DNA from: Proteus faecis
GTDB lineage: Bacteria > Pseudomonadota > Gammaproteobacteria > Enterobacterales > Enterobacteriaceae
Assembly (NCBI RefSeq): GCF_003144395.1
Contig: NZ_PENZ01000012.1
Coordinates: 149,245-213,244, forward strand
Direction of reading: 5' to 3'
DNA length: 64,000 nucleotides
Below the pieces are notes generated by a model. It was not told the origin of the DNA. It saw nothing but the letters and a program-made list of their open reading frames with translations, and made no database searches. The position numbers and the translations under genes were made by a program. The number at the start of each line of letters is the position of its first letter. Within the stretch, counting starts at the first letter, position 1. Of the stretch, positions 25,655 to 35,739 are shown one piece after another.

Positions 25655-26401
25655 TTACGCCTTCTTATCTTTAATATTTGCTGAACAAATATCTCCACGG
25701 CATTGGAAAGTAACTTCAACCAAACCACCAAAATCATTGAGATATTCAATTGCTGGCGTTGCGCCTAAATCACCGACTTTTGAGCCTAATGGACGTTGAC
25801 CAAAAGGCTCAATCATCACGGCCTCAAAACCATTAACCTCAGTATTATTTTTTCTCACTTTGGTGATAGTCAGATAATAAGGTGAAGGATTTTTCACATT
25901 GTAATGACCACCCTGTTTTTCAATCACAATATCTTTTTCCATTGGATTAGCCTCTAAACGGCTAGGTGCGACAATACTTTTTGGTCGATAAAACACTTTA
26001 ATTTTTGTTTGTAATGCAATTTGCAAAACATTTGGAGAATCACTGCGAGGGGGAATTTCACGAACATTAAGGTAATAAATACTTTCTCTATCTGTGGGCA
26101 ACATATTTATTGCAGGTAATGCCTGTATTTTAATTTGGCTTTTGTTACCGGCTTCGATACGTTGAACAGGCGGTGTTACCACAAAAGGAGAATTAATTTT
26201 TTCATCTTTACTATTCTCAAGCCAAGATTGTGCTAAATAAGGTTTAGATTCATTTTCATTTTCTAAAACCATACTGACTGAGCGCTCACCTTCATTATAT
26301 AAAACACGTGTTCTATCTAATGCGATAGCGGAATAAGCGGATTGAGAAAAAAGGCAAAGTGTAACGATAGCGCCTAATGTTCTTATATTGATATATTTCA
26401 T
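25655..26401 (-). CDS. Periplasmic fimbrial chaperone (PapD/MrpD family)
   Basis: A 248-aa protein with a signal peptide (cleavage after SAYS) and two Ig-like domains. It has the subunit-binding residues of the family: the early Arg in LDRTRVLYNEGE and the Lys in KSQIKIQ. The motif YLNVREIPP at about residue 105 is the hallmark of PapD-type chaperones. It folds and delivers pilins to the usher. ATG 26401 is chosen over GTG 26410. Confidence 0.93.
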   Translation of the reverse strand: MKYINIRTLGAIVTLCLFSQSAYSAIALDRTRVLYNEGERSVSMVLENENESKPYLAQSWLENSKDEKINSPFVVTPPVQRIEAGNKSQIKIQALPAINMLPTDRESIYYLNVREIPPRSDSPNVLQIALQTKIKVFYRPKSIVAPSRLEANPMEKDIVIEKQGGHYNVKNPSPYYLTITKVRKNNTEVNGFEAVMIEPFGQRPLGSKVGDLGATPAIEYLNDFGGLVEVTFQCRGDICSANIKDKKA

Positions 26402-26427
26402 TTCATTCACCGTTGACTTAAATTTAA

Positions 26428-28923
26428 TTACTTACAAGGAAGCAACAACATGTTGCTTAAATTATTTTCTAGTACTTGAGGTAATTGGAATTGGCAAGTT
26501 TCGCCATTCCAAGCAAGCTCTAAGGTTTCACCTGCTTTTACACCTGACAAATAAACAAAACCGTCGTCTGAAATAATGCCGACTTCTAATTTGTCTTTGT
26601 TATAAACACTGGCACCAAAAGGAGGATATTTATTATTTGCCATGGTGATCACCGCTAAAACTTTTTCACCTTCAATCACATTAAATTTGCGATAACCAAT
26701 TGCCCCTTCGGTTAACGTGGCATATTGTGACGATTGAACGGCATCCGCTTTTTCAGGAAGATTATTAATATCGATCTTAATATGGCTACGAGAGTAGTTC
26801 TGCACTCCCATTAAAACCGCTTTACCGTGTCGGTTAGTTTCAATTGGCGTTAAACTTGTCTTAATCGGAATATCTTGAACATTATTGGTATCAACCAATA
26901 TGCGTGAATTTCCCATTGATGTGACTCGGTGGAATGCTCCTCCTTCTGGAGTAACAGTTATTCCCCCCATTAATTGCATCGATAAAGCGCTTTGATTATT
27001 TTGAGTATAAGTACCACTTGTAGTTAGTTTGGCTAAATTACCGTCGTAATTGTAGAAACCTGAAAGATTAACTTTATCGCTATCCCACGTTCCCGCAGAT
27101 AAATTATACGTACTGCGATCATTAAGTCGTTCATAATAGCTAACGCTGTTACTGGTATTATGACGATTAAAAGATCCTGAATAACTAATATTGGCTTCAT
27201 TACGCTCTAGTGGAATACCCAATGACACATAAACACCTTCGTCATTATTATGGTTAGACTCTACTTTATAAGCTGATAAGTTAATGGATAAATTTTTAAA
27301 ATTAGCCCAATCAAAATAACTCGAAACCGTAAAACTATAATTATCCGTTGAAGGTCGATTCCAATACGTTTGGCGAGAATAGTTTAAGTAAGTATTAATA
27401 TTATATTCAGGGAAAGCCGTACCAAAGATTGCGGTATAAAGTTCTTTACCACTATCAATATGAAGCCCACGATAACGACCATCTAAAAACTGAGTCATAC
27501 TTAAATAGTCACGTTGAGAAAAACGATAACCCGCAAACGTGATCTGACTATTTATTTCATCAAATTGCTTTGAATAAGTAACGTTATAAGACGTTCCTGA
27601 TAGCGTTTTATCATCAAAGTTACTGCCCATCTCAGCGCGTGACGCTGAAATATTAAAAGAGAGAACCCCGAATGGTGCTAAGTCTTGCCCTAAACCTAAA
27701 GCAATATTTTGATACTCTGTTGAGCCCAATAACCCGCCATAAATTGTAGTGTTATTTGCAGCTCCCCATGAGAAAGAGCCTAATGAAAATGCAGGCCCTT
27801 CAGTATCATGTTCATTTTTAGTGGGCTTACCCACCACCAATTTATATAAAAACTGTCCCGGTCTTGTCAGTGTTCCTAAACGCGACGTTTCCACTTTAAA
27901 AGTTTGAATAGAACCGTCTTGTTCTTCAATAGAAACATCTAAAGTACCACCCCCAAATGTATTGATGTCTTGAATTCGAAACGGTCCAGGGCTCACTTCA
28001 TTTTGATAAACAATACGACCATCTTGACGCACAATAACCGTGGCATTAGTTCTTGCAACCCCAGCAATTTCAGGCGCATAGCCTTGTAAACGAGGGGGGA
28101 TCATCGCATTATCACTCTCTAATGAAGCACCTAAATAACGGAAGCTATCAAAAAGTTCTGATGAGAGATATTGCTCACCTAACGTTAATTTGGCACCCAA
28201 AGAGCGAATAGCACGAAAAATATAAAGCTGATTCCAACGCCATGATTTATCGTTATTATTTAAATTACCGCCAGAAGCTTGCCAATCTGAACGAAAGCGC
28301 CAAGCACCCATATTAATGCCCATCACACCACTAATATTGGTACCCGTTTCTGTGCCTTTTCCATTATTTTCATATCGAATAAGGCGATTGTTCATATTGT
28401 AATCAAGAAAGAAACCTGCAATGCCATCATCCCAACGTGAAGGCGGATCCCAGCTAGGATCTTGATATTCCATAAAGGCTTGAGGAACGCTGATATTTAA
28501 AATACCAGTATAGAGATCACCCACTGCATTCATGCTAGGGATAGAACGGAAATCAAGGCACTGGGTATTGTCTGTGGTTAACCAAGTGACTTTTTTTTCC
28601 CATTCAGACTTTAAACCTAAAATGGGATAAACCTCTGGAGTAATACAAGGAATAGATAATTCTGCGTTGTAATCTGGGGCAAAAAATAAAATAGGCTCTT
28701 CGTTTCTTACTCTTTGTTTATTAACGTCGATAACCAGTAAATGAGTACCCGGCTGAATATAGTTTGCGTAAGAAAATTTAGTAAAATCGGTGTTTTCAAT
28801 ACCCTTATCGGTTAAGAAATCGGTATTAAAATCGACAGCTTCTTCTGCAAAAACAGAAAACGAAAAAGGAATAAAGAATAAAAGCATTACTTTTTTGATC
28901 TTATTTATTTTCATGCTTTTCAT
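26428..28923 (-). CDS. Outer-membrane fimbrial usher
   Basis: An 831-aa usher with a signal peptide (cleavage near VFA-EEA). Domains in order: N-terminal periplasmic domain (25-150, with FNTDFL at its start), a 24-strand beta-barrel with plug, and C-terminal domains ending in GETCQFQLP...LLLPCK. The segment GYAPEIAGVARTNATVIVRQ near residue 280 is strongly conserved in PapC/MrpC ushers. It is slightly shorter than MrpC-type ushers (about 870 aa). It secretes and assembles the pilus. Confidence 0.95.
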   Translation of the reverse strand: MKSMKINKIKKVMLLFFIPFSFSVFAEEAVDFNTDFLTDKGIENTDFTKFSYANYIQPGTHLLVIDVNKQRVRNEEPILFFAPDYNAELSIPCITPEVYPILGLKSEWEKKVTWLTTDNTQCLDFRSIPSMNAVGDLYTGILNISVPQAFMEYQDPSWDPPSRWDDGIAGFFLDYNMNNRLIRYENNGKGTETGTNISGVMGINMGAWRFRSDWQASGGNLNNNDKSWRWNQLYIFRAIRSLGAKLTLGEQYLSSELFDSFRYLGASLESDNAMIPPRLQGYAPEIAGVARTNATVIVRQDGRIVYQNEVSPGPFRIQDINTFGGGTLDVSIEEQDGSIQTFKVETSRLGTLTRPGQFLYKLVVGKPTKNEHDTEGPAFSLGSFSWGAANNTTIYGGLLGSTEYQNIALGLGQDLAPFGVLSFNISASRAEMGSNFDDKTLSGTSYNVTYSKQFDEINSQITFAGYRFSQRDYLSMTQFLDGRYRGLHIDSGKELYTAIFGTAFPEYNINTYLNYSRQTYWNRPSTDNYSFTVSSYFDWANFKNLSINLSAYKVESNHNNDEGVYVSLGIPLERNEANISYSGSFNRHNTSNSVSYYERLNDRSTYNLSAGTWDSDKVNLSGFYNYDGNLAKLTTSGTYTQNNQSALSMQLMGGITVTPEGGAFHRVTSMGNSRILVDTNNVQDIPIKTSLTPIETNRHGKAVLMGVQNYSRSHIKIDINNLPEKADAVQSSQYATLTEGAIGYRKFNVIEGEKVLAVITMANNKYPPFGASVYNKDKLEVGIISDDGFVYLSGVKAGETLELAWNGETCQFQLPQVLENNLSNMLLLPCK

Positions 28924-29015
28924 TTTGCTATGCCATCCTCAGCATTATTAACAGAAGACAATATTGATGAGATGCATGGCGCCTAAGCGCCACACATCTT
29001 ATTAAAAAACAACAA

Positions 29016-29582
29016 TTATTCGTAAATAACTTTGAAGTTAGCGACTGTGTCGAAAGAACCGGTTGTTGCTTTCTTATCAACAGCTTCATTACCTTTCACG
29101 TAAGCCGAGAATTGCAATGTTGTGATAGAGCCGTCGCCATTATTTAAAGCGTGACCGTCAACTGGGAAGCCTTGACCAAAAGTAATTGGATTATTACCAC
29201 GGTCAGTGATAACGATACCTGCATTTTGTACTTTGCCACCTAAGCCCAGTAATTCGCCGGTATAGCCGTCAAAACCACTTACCGTTGCACCGGTGAATGA
29301 CACTTTTGCAGTTTTGTAAGTTTCTGTTGAGCAGTTTTTCAGGATAATATCGAAGTTTTCGCTATCTGAACGGAATTTATTGCTGGTCAGTTCATGCAAT
29401 GCGATTTCACCAAACTTAACAGTTTGATCTAAACTTTTATCATCGATTGAACATGGAACGTCATTGATAAAGCCCGTAAAACGTACTTTACCTTCACTAC
29501 TTTCAGCAGGATCTGCTGCAAAGCTAGGAGCAGCAACAACTAAAGATAACGCAACACCTAAAGCTAATTTAGTAAATTTCAT
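29016..29582 (-). CDS. Major fimbrial subunit (MrpA-like)
   Basis: A 188-aa pilin starting at ATG 29582 (MKFTKLALGVALSL), with AAAGGA seven bases upstream. A signal peptide ends at SFAA near residue 23. Cysteines in NDVPCSIDD and ILKNCSTE form the type-1-pilin disulfide, and the C-terminal FKVIYE carries the penultimate Tyr. It is first in the operon, and its sequence is less AT-biased than the minor subunits, as usual for a highly expressed pilin. No recombinase gene (MrpI type) lies beside it. Confidence 0.9.
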   Translation of the reverse strand: MKFTKLALGVALSLVVAAPSFAADPAESSEGKVRFTGFINDVPCSIDDKSLDQTVKFGEIALHELTSNKFRSDSENFDIILKNCSTETYKTAKVSFTGATVSGFDGYTGELLGLGGKVQNAGIVITDRGNNPITFGQGFPVDGHALNNGDGSITTLQFSAYVKGNEAVDKKATTGSFDTVANFKVIYE

Positions 29583-30609
29583 AAAATTTCCTTTATACAC
29601 AATAAATATATTGATATTTCTTGGTTTCTGACTAAATAAGCGATAGGTCATAAAACCTCACCGCCTTTCTACAATTTAAAATTCACAACTCCACCGTTCT
29701 TAATTTATAAAATCAAGATAGGGGATATCCTACAAATGCATCCTTTTTGCATTCATATTCAAATTAATTTATGGAATAAATTAATCGCATTAACTTATTT
29801 AAACGTCATTTTTAAATATTTTATAAAAATAATTTCCTTAATTAATAAAAACATCTTAATTAGACATATAAATAAGTAATAAATTTTAATCAGAAAGTAA
29901 GAGACAAAATTCAAAGCAAAAAAACAGATTTAAATTATGTTCTTTGGCTTATTTGCGACTAAATACTCGCAAAAGGTGTAAATTAAGTCAAAAGTCAAAA
30001 AATGATATCATTAGTAATATCAAAGAATAGTCACATTACGAAATAACTCTTAAAGTGAGTATTTAAGGTATTTTAAACTAAGATAATATATAAATTAGAT
30101 ATTATTACTTAATAAAAAATAAAGACACCACAATTAACACTTATTAAGTGTAAATAAAATATAAAAACCAAAAAAGGCCATTATTACAGATTTTTATAAA
30201 CGAAATTAATCTAAATTAAGATAATAAAACCAAATCATACTAACAATTCCATATATATACAAAAACACTTAGGATTCATCTTATTTAGTTGATAATTTTA
30301 TATTCTTTAATTTAATTAAAATTTAGACAATCTAATTATGACAATATATTTAAATATCGTTTTTTATTCTTAATAAAAAATAAAAACAAATCATAAATAA
30401 AAAGTAAATATGATAATCTTTTAATGAGCACTCTTTTTAATATAGTCAATTATTGAGTGGAAACTTGCAGGATAAATAGAGATAATCTTTTTTACAAAAT
30501 GATATCTCGTCACTATTTTTTCTTTTTTATATTTAACAATTAATAAGATTTTAAGAAAAATAAATTTAATATATAGTAATAAAGATGACAGTTTTTGCTA
30601 TTGCTATGA
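29583..30609. other. Very AT-rich region upstream of the fimbrial operon
   Basis: About 1 kb of strongly AT-rich DNA with many A/T runs and no supported gene on either strand, typical of H-NS-bound DNA. A dyad TTTGCGA-n8-TCGCAAA (29952-29973) lies about 370 bases before the pilin start. No pair of matching inverted repeats bounding an invertible promoter was found, and no recombinase gene is near. It presumably holds the fimbrial promoter. Confidence 0.5.
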
Positions 30610-30670
30610 AGGGAGTTCCTCCCTTACTCAAATAGGTGCTTTTAATATCCTTCCCGCCCTTAAGGACGGG
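30610..30670 (+). other. Two adjacent GC-rich hairpins, possible IS200/IS605-type end remnant
   Basis: Within otherwise AT-rich DNA there are a perfect hairpin AGGGAG-TTC-CTCCCT (30610-30624) and a second CCCGCCC-TTAA-GGACGGG (30653-30670) followed by CTTTACTAC. Paired short GC-rich hairpins of this type occur at the ends of IS200/IS605 and TnpB-carrying elements. No transposase or TnpB frame remains beside them. A leftover IS end, or a rightward terminator, are both possible. Confidence 0.35.
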
Positions 30671-30691
30671 CTTTACTACATGCAAGGTAAA

Positions 30692-31969
30692 TCAAACTTT
30701 TGGTTTATAACTATCTTTATCGAGCTCATGTTTTTTCATTCGTAAATATAGCTTTTTACGTGGGATCCCCAAATAATCCGCCACATCACTAACACGTCCC
30801 GCAAATAGATATAATGCATCTTCAATTAATCGACGCTCATATTCATCCACAAGATTATCTAAAGGGCCTTCTGGTGGGATAATAGCTCGATGTTGTTCAC
30901 TATCAACCATTTTCACAATGCCTACCGCATAGAGTTCGGCCACATTTCGTAACTCACGAATATTCCCTGGCCAATCGTAACGCTTTAAAATATCGAGATA
31001 ATTACGATCAATCTTCGGCACAACAATACCGAGTCGTTGCGCGCTTTGTCGTAAGAAAGCTCTAAATAACGGAATAATATCTGGGCGTCTTGCGCTTAAC
31101 GGGGGCAATGAAAAGGTGATTTGTGAAAAATAGTAATAGAATTCAGGGATTAACCGCCCTTCTGTTACAAGTTTCTGTGTATTATTTTCTAAAATTGCAA
31201 TCGTTCTAAAATAGCGTTTTCCTTGGCGTTCCATATCTAAAAGATAAGAACTTAACCAGCGTTGTGCTTCTGATGATAAATCATAAGGAGAACGCAAAAT
31301 CAGTGTACCTACCTCATCCGCTTCAATTTGAGCAATAACTTGTTTGATATCCGATAAATTTTGACAATCAACGGTTTGGACAGCTTTATCACTATGCGGG
31401 CTTAATTCATGCAATAGTTGAGCAAGAAGATGACGCCCCGTGCCCATCTCACCTTCTATCATTAAATCTTTATCGATATCGGCAATTTGTTGTACTTGTT
31501 TTCTGATCGCGGTGATTTGCGCACTGTCTCCCACTAATCGCTCTTGTGTAGTGCTTATTATGGCGTTTCTCAGAGAAAGAATGGATTGACGCTCTTTATG
31601 AGCCTTTGACACTAACTCTAAGAAAGCAGGAGGATTAATCGGTTTTTCAATAAAATCATAAGCGCCTTTTTTTACCGCTTCTACTGCTAACGGTATATCG
31701 CCATGGCCGGTGATCATGATAACCGGAATACGAGAGTCTATTTGTTTAATGCGCTCTAATACTTCCATACCATTCATTGCTGGCATATAGATATCAAGCA
31801 CAACAGCACCTTGCCATTCTGGTGTTAAAAAGCTTAAGGCTTTTTCTGGTGAGTCAGTTACTCTAGCAACCATTCCCGCAAGATTAAGCAAATGACGATA
31901 AGATTCCAGAATATCTTCATCATCATCAATTAATAAAACATCGATATCATGCATGTGTGATTGTGTCAT
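30692..31969 (-). CDS. pgtA: PgtA, response regulator for phosphoglycerate transport
   Basis: A 425-aa NtrC-like response regulator starting at ATG 31969 (MTQSHMHDIDVLLIDDDED). The receiver domain (1-125) has Asp-Asp-Asp, the phospho-acceptor in VVLDIYMP and the Lys in FIEKPIN. The AAA+ domain (145-370) is degenerate: GEMGTGRH replaces GESGTGKE, the Walker B region reads LILRSPYDLS, and no GAFTGA loop is seen. The C-terminal Fis-type HTH is intact (VADYLGIPRKKLYLRMKK). It resembles Salmonella PgtA (about 415 aa), which with PgtB and PgtC induces pgtP. It overlaps pgtB by 23 bases. Confidence 0.9.
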   Translation of the reverse strand: MTQSHMHDIDVLLIDDDEDILESYRHLLNLAGMVARVTDSPEKALSFLTPEWQGAVVLDIYMPAMNGMEVLERIKQIDSRIPVIMITGHGDIPLAVEAVKKGAYDFIEKPINPPAFLELVSKAHKERQSILSLRNAIISTTQERLVGDSAQITAIRKQVQQIADIDKDLMIEGEMGTGRHLLAQLLHELSPHSDKAVQTVDCQNLSDIKQVIAQIEADEVGTLILRSPYDLSSEAQRWLSSYLLDMERQGKRYFRTIAILENNTQKLVTEGRLIPEFYYYFSQITFSLPPLSARRPDIIPLFRAFLRQSAQRLGIVVPKIDRNYLDILKRYDWPGNIRELRNVAELYAVGIVKMVDSEQHRAIIPPEGPLDNLVDEYERRLIEDALYLFAGRVSDVADYLGIPRKKLYLRMKKHELDKDSYKPKV

Positions 31970-34322
31970 CTGTAAACTCCAAAACAACCATGGCGCCACC
32001 TTGTAATGTAGAGGCCAAGTAAATTTCATAACCAAACCGTTGCATAATTGAACGGCAAATGGATAACCCTAACCCAAGCCCCACATCTTTTGTGGTTGTA
32101 AATGGGGTAAATAATTTGGGTAAAACCTCGGAATTGAATCCTTTTCCACTGTCAGCGATCGCCACTAATTTTCTTTTGGGATCAACAGATAAAAGATCAA
32201 TGGTGATCTGGCTTTCACCGAGACCCGCAATAGCATCCATCGCATTAACAAACAAATTAACTAAGACTTGTTCAATTTGTGTCGGATCTGCACAAATGGT
32301 TAATTCATCAGGAATATTATTCTTAATAATGCACTGCTCTCGTTTAGAACGAGACTCTACCAGCACCATCGCGCTATCTACCAGCTCTTTTAATGGCGCT
32401 GAAACAAAACTAATTTCAGATGAAGATTTACGTGAGAAATTACGCAATGCAGTAATGATTCGATTCATTCGTGCGCACAACTTTTCAATACGTTCGATAG
32501 AATCAGGTAATTGATCATATTTTCCCATCTGCATAGTCAGTTTTGCACTGTAAAGATAGGTGTTGATTGCAGAGAGTGGCTGATTAAGCTCATGTGCGAG
32601 GCTTGTCATCGCCTGACCTACAACCGCCATTTTAGCGGCCTGTACTAGCTCTTCTTGTGTCTGAATTAAATGTTTTTGTGCCTGCTCACGACGTAACATC
32701 TCTTCATTTAATTGCTGGTTTTTATCCTGTAAATCTTGTGTTTTTAATGCCACCAGCCGTTGAAGCTCTAATCGGCTTAACTCTTGGCGCGTAATATCTG
32801 TGATAGTCACAATATATTTGTGTTCATCTTTATGTGGATATTCTCGAATATTAAATTGTAAGAAATGAGGCTCACCCGCTTTTACCATTCGAATAATACA
32901 TTCACTCTGCCCTAAGCGATAAAGCTGACTAGTTAAGCCAAATTGCGCTTTAAGCATTGAACTCGCCTCTCCACTAAACAGTAGCCAAAGTGGCTTATTA
33001 CTTTGCTCTTTTCCTGTTCCTAATAACATTGCTGCACTTGGGTTAACTGTTTCTATTCTGCCATCGTGGTGACAAGTTATTAAACTTGCATCGGTGTTAT
33101 TAATAAGATTTAACGCATTGCTGGCTTCAACTTCTTTCATTTGACGCCAAAATCGACGAAGTCGCCGACTTAATAGGCCTATTTCATCTTGCCCTTCAAT
33201 CAGTACAGGCTCGGTTAAATTACCTTTAGCGACATGCGCTAAATCATCACTTAGTTTATTCAATCTTGCGATAAGTCTTCTATCAATCAAGATTTTCATC
33301 ACAATAATACTCAGCAAAAGTGATGCAATAATGATGACAACAATAACGATTTTCCCCGTTGCCATTAGCTTACGAGTATTATCATTAAGCTTATTTAGCG
33401 CTTCACTTGTAGCAAAAACATTGCTTCTTACAGCACTATCAAATTGAGATAATTTTTCATTCAGTTCAGGAGTTAATGCTTTAAGCTTTTTCTCATTATC
33501 TACATCATCAATCAGTGTTTGATAGATATCACCATCATAGCGAGTAATGGCGATGATCTCTTGTAATATCTGGCGGTGAGCAATCGTTGATGGATAGCTT
33601 TTTAGCTTCTGATTTAAGGCGATGATTTCATCAATCTTAACACTGATATAATGAAAAGCGACATCGATATCACGGCTATAACGTTGGTGAGCAATTTCTT
33701 CAACTAAACTAATTAACTCATTTTCTGTAGTAAATAATTCTTGTAATAATGTGGATTCAAGTAAAAGTTGTAGGCTGTTTTCCTGTACATTTTTCTCATT
33801 AATCATTTGGCCAACATGCCACTCAATTTCATTCAACAACGGTTTAATATCTTCACCAACAGCGTCATGCATCCATGCCAATTGCCCCAATAATTGAGCA
33901 AGACGATTCTCTAATTCACGCCGCTTATCCAGCAACACATCCTGCTGATTAATGAGCTCTGAAAGCTCATCAACAAGTTGAGTATAAAAATCACGCTGTG
34001 GCTTTTGCTCAATAGGAAACTCACGTAAATTATCGAGTAACTGATGAATTTCCTGCTGTTGTTGCTCTGAAACTGATTTTCTCTGTGTCTGCTCTCGCTC
34101 TTTTAATAACATTTGTAAATTGGTGCTATAACGTTCCATATTATAGCTAGTGGTTAACATTGGGAGAGATCCCCCTACTGACGCATTAATTTGTGTCGCC
34201 AATTTCCCCCACATAAAAAAGATAACCACACCAATTAATAAGGTGAGTAAAGAGCTAAAGATAAACGCCATATACAGACGTCTACCTAATTTGCCAAATT
34301 GTTTAGGCACTAATAATTTCAT
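31947..34322 (-). CDS. pgtB: PgtB, membrane sensor histidine kinase for phosphoglycerate
   Basis: A 791-aa sensor. One transmembrane helix at about 16-36 and a second at about 325-347 flank a long helical periplasmic region. A HAMP segment (348-400), a PAS-like domain (about 405-510) and a coiled coil follow. The DHp helix has the phospho-acceptor in SLAHELNQPLSAI, and the ATPase domain shows NLFVNAMDAI, ADSGKGF and GLGLGLSICRSI. It is the partner of PgtA (overlapping genes) and is thought to act with the periplasmic PgtC. The ATG at 34322 follows an AGGT site. Confidence 0.9.
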   Translation of the reverse strand: MKLLVPKQFGKLGRRLYMAFIFSSLLTLLIGVVIFFMWGKLATQINASVGGSLPMLTTSYNMERYSTNLQMLLKEREQTQRKSVSEQQQQEIHQLLDNLREFPIEQKPQRDFYTQLVDELSELINQQDVLLDKRRELENRLAQLLGQLAWMHDAVGEDIKPLLNEIEWHVGQMINEKNVQENSLQLLLESTLLQELFTTENELISLVEEIAHQRYSRDIDVAFHYISVKIDEIIALNQKLKSYPSTIAHRQILQEIIAITRYDGDIYQTLIDDVDNEKKLKALTPELNEKLSQFDSAVRSNVFATSEALNKLNDNTRKLMATGKIVIVVIIIASLLLSIIVMKILIDRRLIARLNKLSDDLAHVAKGNLTEPVLIEGQDEIGLLSRRLRRFWRQMKEVEASNALNLINNTDASLITCHHDGRIETVNPSAAMLLGTGKEQSNKPLWLLFSGEASSMLKAQFGLTSQLYRLGQSECIIRMVKAGEPHFLQFNIREYPHKDEHKYIVTITDITRQELSRLELQRLVALKTQDLQDKNQQLNEEMLRREQAQKHLIQTQEELVQAAKMAVVGQAMTSLAHELNQPLSAINTYLYSAKLTMQMGKYDQLPDSIERIEKLCARMNRIITALRNFSRKSSSEISFVSAPLKELVDSAMVLVESRSKREQCIIKNNIPDELTICADPTQIEQVLVNLFVNAMDAIAGLGESQITIDLLSVDPKRKLVAIADSGKGFNSEVLPKLFTPFTTTKDVGLGLGLSICRSIMQRFGYEIYLASTLQGGAMVVLEFTDDTITHA

Positions 34323-34379
34323 CCGTAATACCTTTCATAAAAACAGCGCTTCCTGCTGTATATCTGAACCACAAGGCGG

Positions 34380-35657
34380 TTAGGGTGATTTGTTTTCTCT
34401 TAATAAAGCACGTGCTTGTTCAAGTTTTTCTGCTTCTAAGGTACGCCATTGATAAAGAACGGCTAACGCCTGATCGGAATACTCTCGTTGATCCGCTGCT
34501 TTTGTAAAAAGTGCCTGCAAAGTTGGTGAATTAGCCTCATTTTCACTAATCAGCACCGAACTTGCTATATTGCGTGCTTTACTAATCGCATCAAGACGTT
34601 CTGACGTTTTATTTTCCTGTCTTTCTGCTTCATGGATATCACTCCAAACTTGGCGCATTAACGGAAAATTATGGGTGATCATTTGATCAAATAACGCATT
34701 AACAACTTCACGGCGATGATACGCTTTATTACTATCTAGAATAAAATCTGTTGAATCAGCTAATTGAGAATTAGTACTTAATACATTTTCACTTAGCGGG
34801 ATTTTTGCCATATCACTGTTATAAACAATCTCTTGTCCCTCTTCAGAAAGAAGAAAAGAAATAAAAATACCAGCTTCAACGTGCTTATCACTTTCAGCTA
34901 AAATAGCAACATAAGCGGGTAAAATTATTGATTTATCAAAATAATCGAAATCAATAAAATCAAACCGTTTTTGATGATTGAAAGCGTAATTATCAATTAC
35001 AGGCCCAGCACCAACAATTCCCCGAGCAACAGCATCACTGACTCTGGCACTTCGTGCGGATATTGATGCTAAATTACCATTCAATTCCAATAAGATTTTC
35101 CACCCCTCTTCCCAACCGTTTTCCTGTAAAATATTTTCAACCATTAGCTGTGTCGTGCCAGAATTAGCGGGTGTTGTCATCGTCAAATGACCTTGATAAA
35201 TAGGATCAGTGAGATCTCTCCAACTTTTAGGCGATGGTAACTGATGTTTTTGTAAATACTGTGTATTACTAATAATCCCAATACCGGAATAACCAAATGT
35301 TGTTACCTTATCGTTGATAATACTACTGTGCTTCAATAACCAATCAGGGGTTTCATATTTAATAGGCAAACGAGAAAGCAAACCTTCCCTATCAAGATGA
35401 TGATAAAAATTTGCAGAAGAAGACATGACAATATCAATGGACTGATAAGGATAATTTTTTATTAATCTTTCTGCAATTTCAACACGTCGATAAACAACTT
35501 GTGTTTTAATATCAGGATATTTATCAGCAAAAGCTAACATTAATGGGCGCATTACTGTATCTGAATGTGTAGTCAAAATAACAAGCCGATCATCTTTTGC
35601 ATTTGCACCGAAAATAAAAAACAAACAAAAGAATGACAGAATAAGTTTCCCTTTCAT
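34380..35657 (-). CDS. pgtC: PgtC, periplasmic component of phosphoglycerate sensing
   Basis: A 425-aa secreted protein. Start MKGKLILSFFCLFF at 35657 has GAGGAAA; the ATG at 35669 has none. The signal peptide is cleaved near GANA-KDD. Residues 25-330 resemble family 1 extracellular solute-binding proteins (VILTTHSDTVMRPL at the start, TTPANSGTTQLMVENIL mid-protein). The last about 90 residues are helical and charged. In Salmonella, PgtC with PgtB is needed to relay the inducer signal to PgtA. It is first of the pgtCBA leftward operon, divergent from pgtP. Confidence 0.88.
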   Translation of the reverse strand: MKGKLILSFFCLFFIFGANAKDDRLVILTTHSDTVMRPLMLAFADKYPDIKTQVVYRRVEIAERLIKNYPYQSIDIVMSSSANFYHHLDREGLLSRLPIKYETPDWLLKHSSIINDKVTTFGYSGIGIISNTQYLQKHQLPSPKSWRDLTDPIYQGHLTMTTPANSGTTQLMVENILQENGWEEGWKILLELNGNLASISARSARVSDAVARGIVGAGPVIDNYAFNHQKRFDFIDFDYFDKSIILPAYVAILAESDKHVEAGIFISFLLSEEGQEIVYNSDMAKIPLSENVLSTNSQLADSTDFILDSNKAYHRREVVNALFDQMITHNFPLMRQVWSDIHEAERQENKTSERLDAISKARNIASSVLISENEANSPTLQALFTKAADQREYSDQALAVLYQWRTLEAEKLEQARALLRENKSP

Positions 35658-35739
35658 TTTCCTCACCATAAAAGTTTTCTTAGAATTGTGCTCAAGATCA
35701 TAAATTTAAAATTTCATGACAATTATTTTATTTCGATTG

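Noticed and set aside
29583..30609. Invertible promoter element like that of mrp
   Set aside because: No pair of long inverted repeats flanking a promoter was found, and no site-specific recombinase gene lies in the window.
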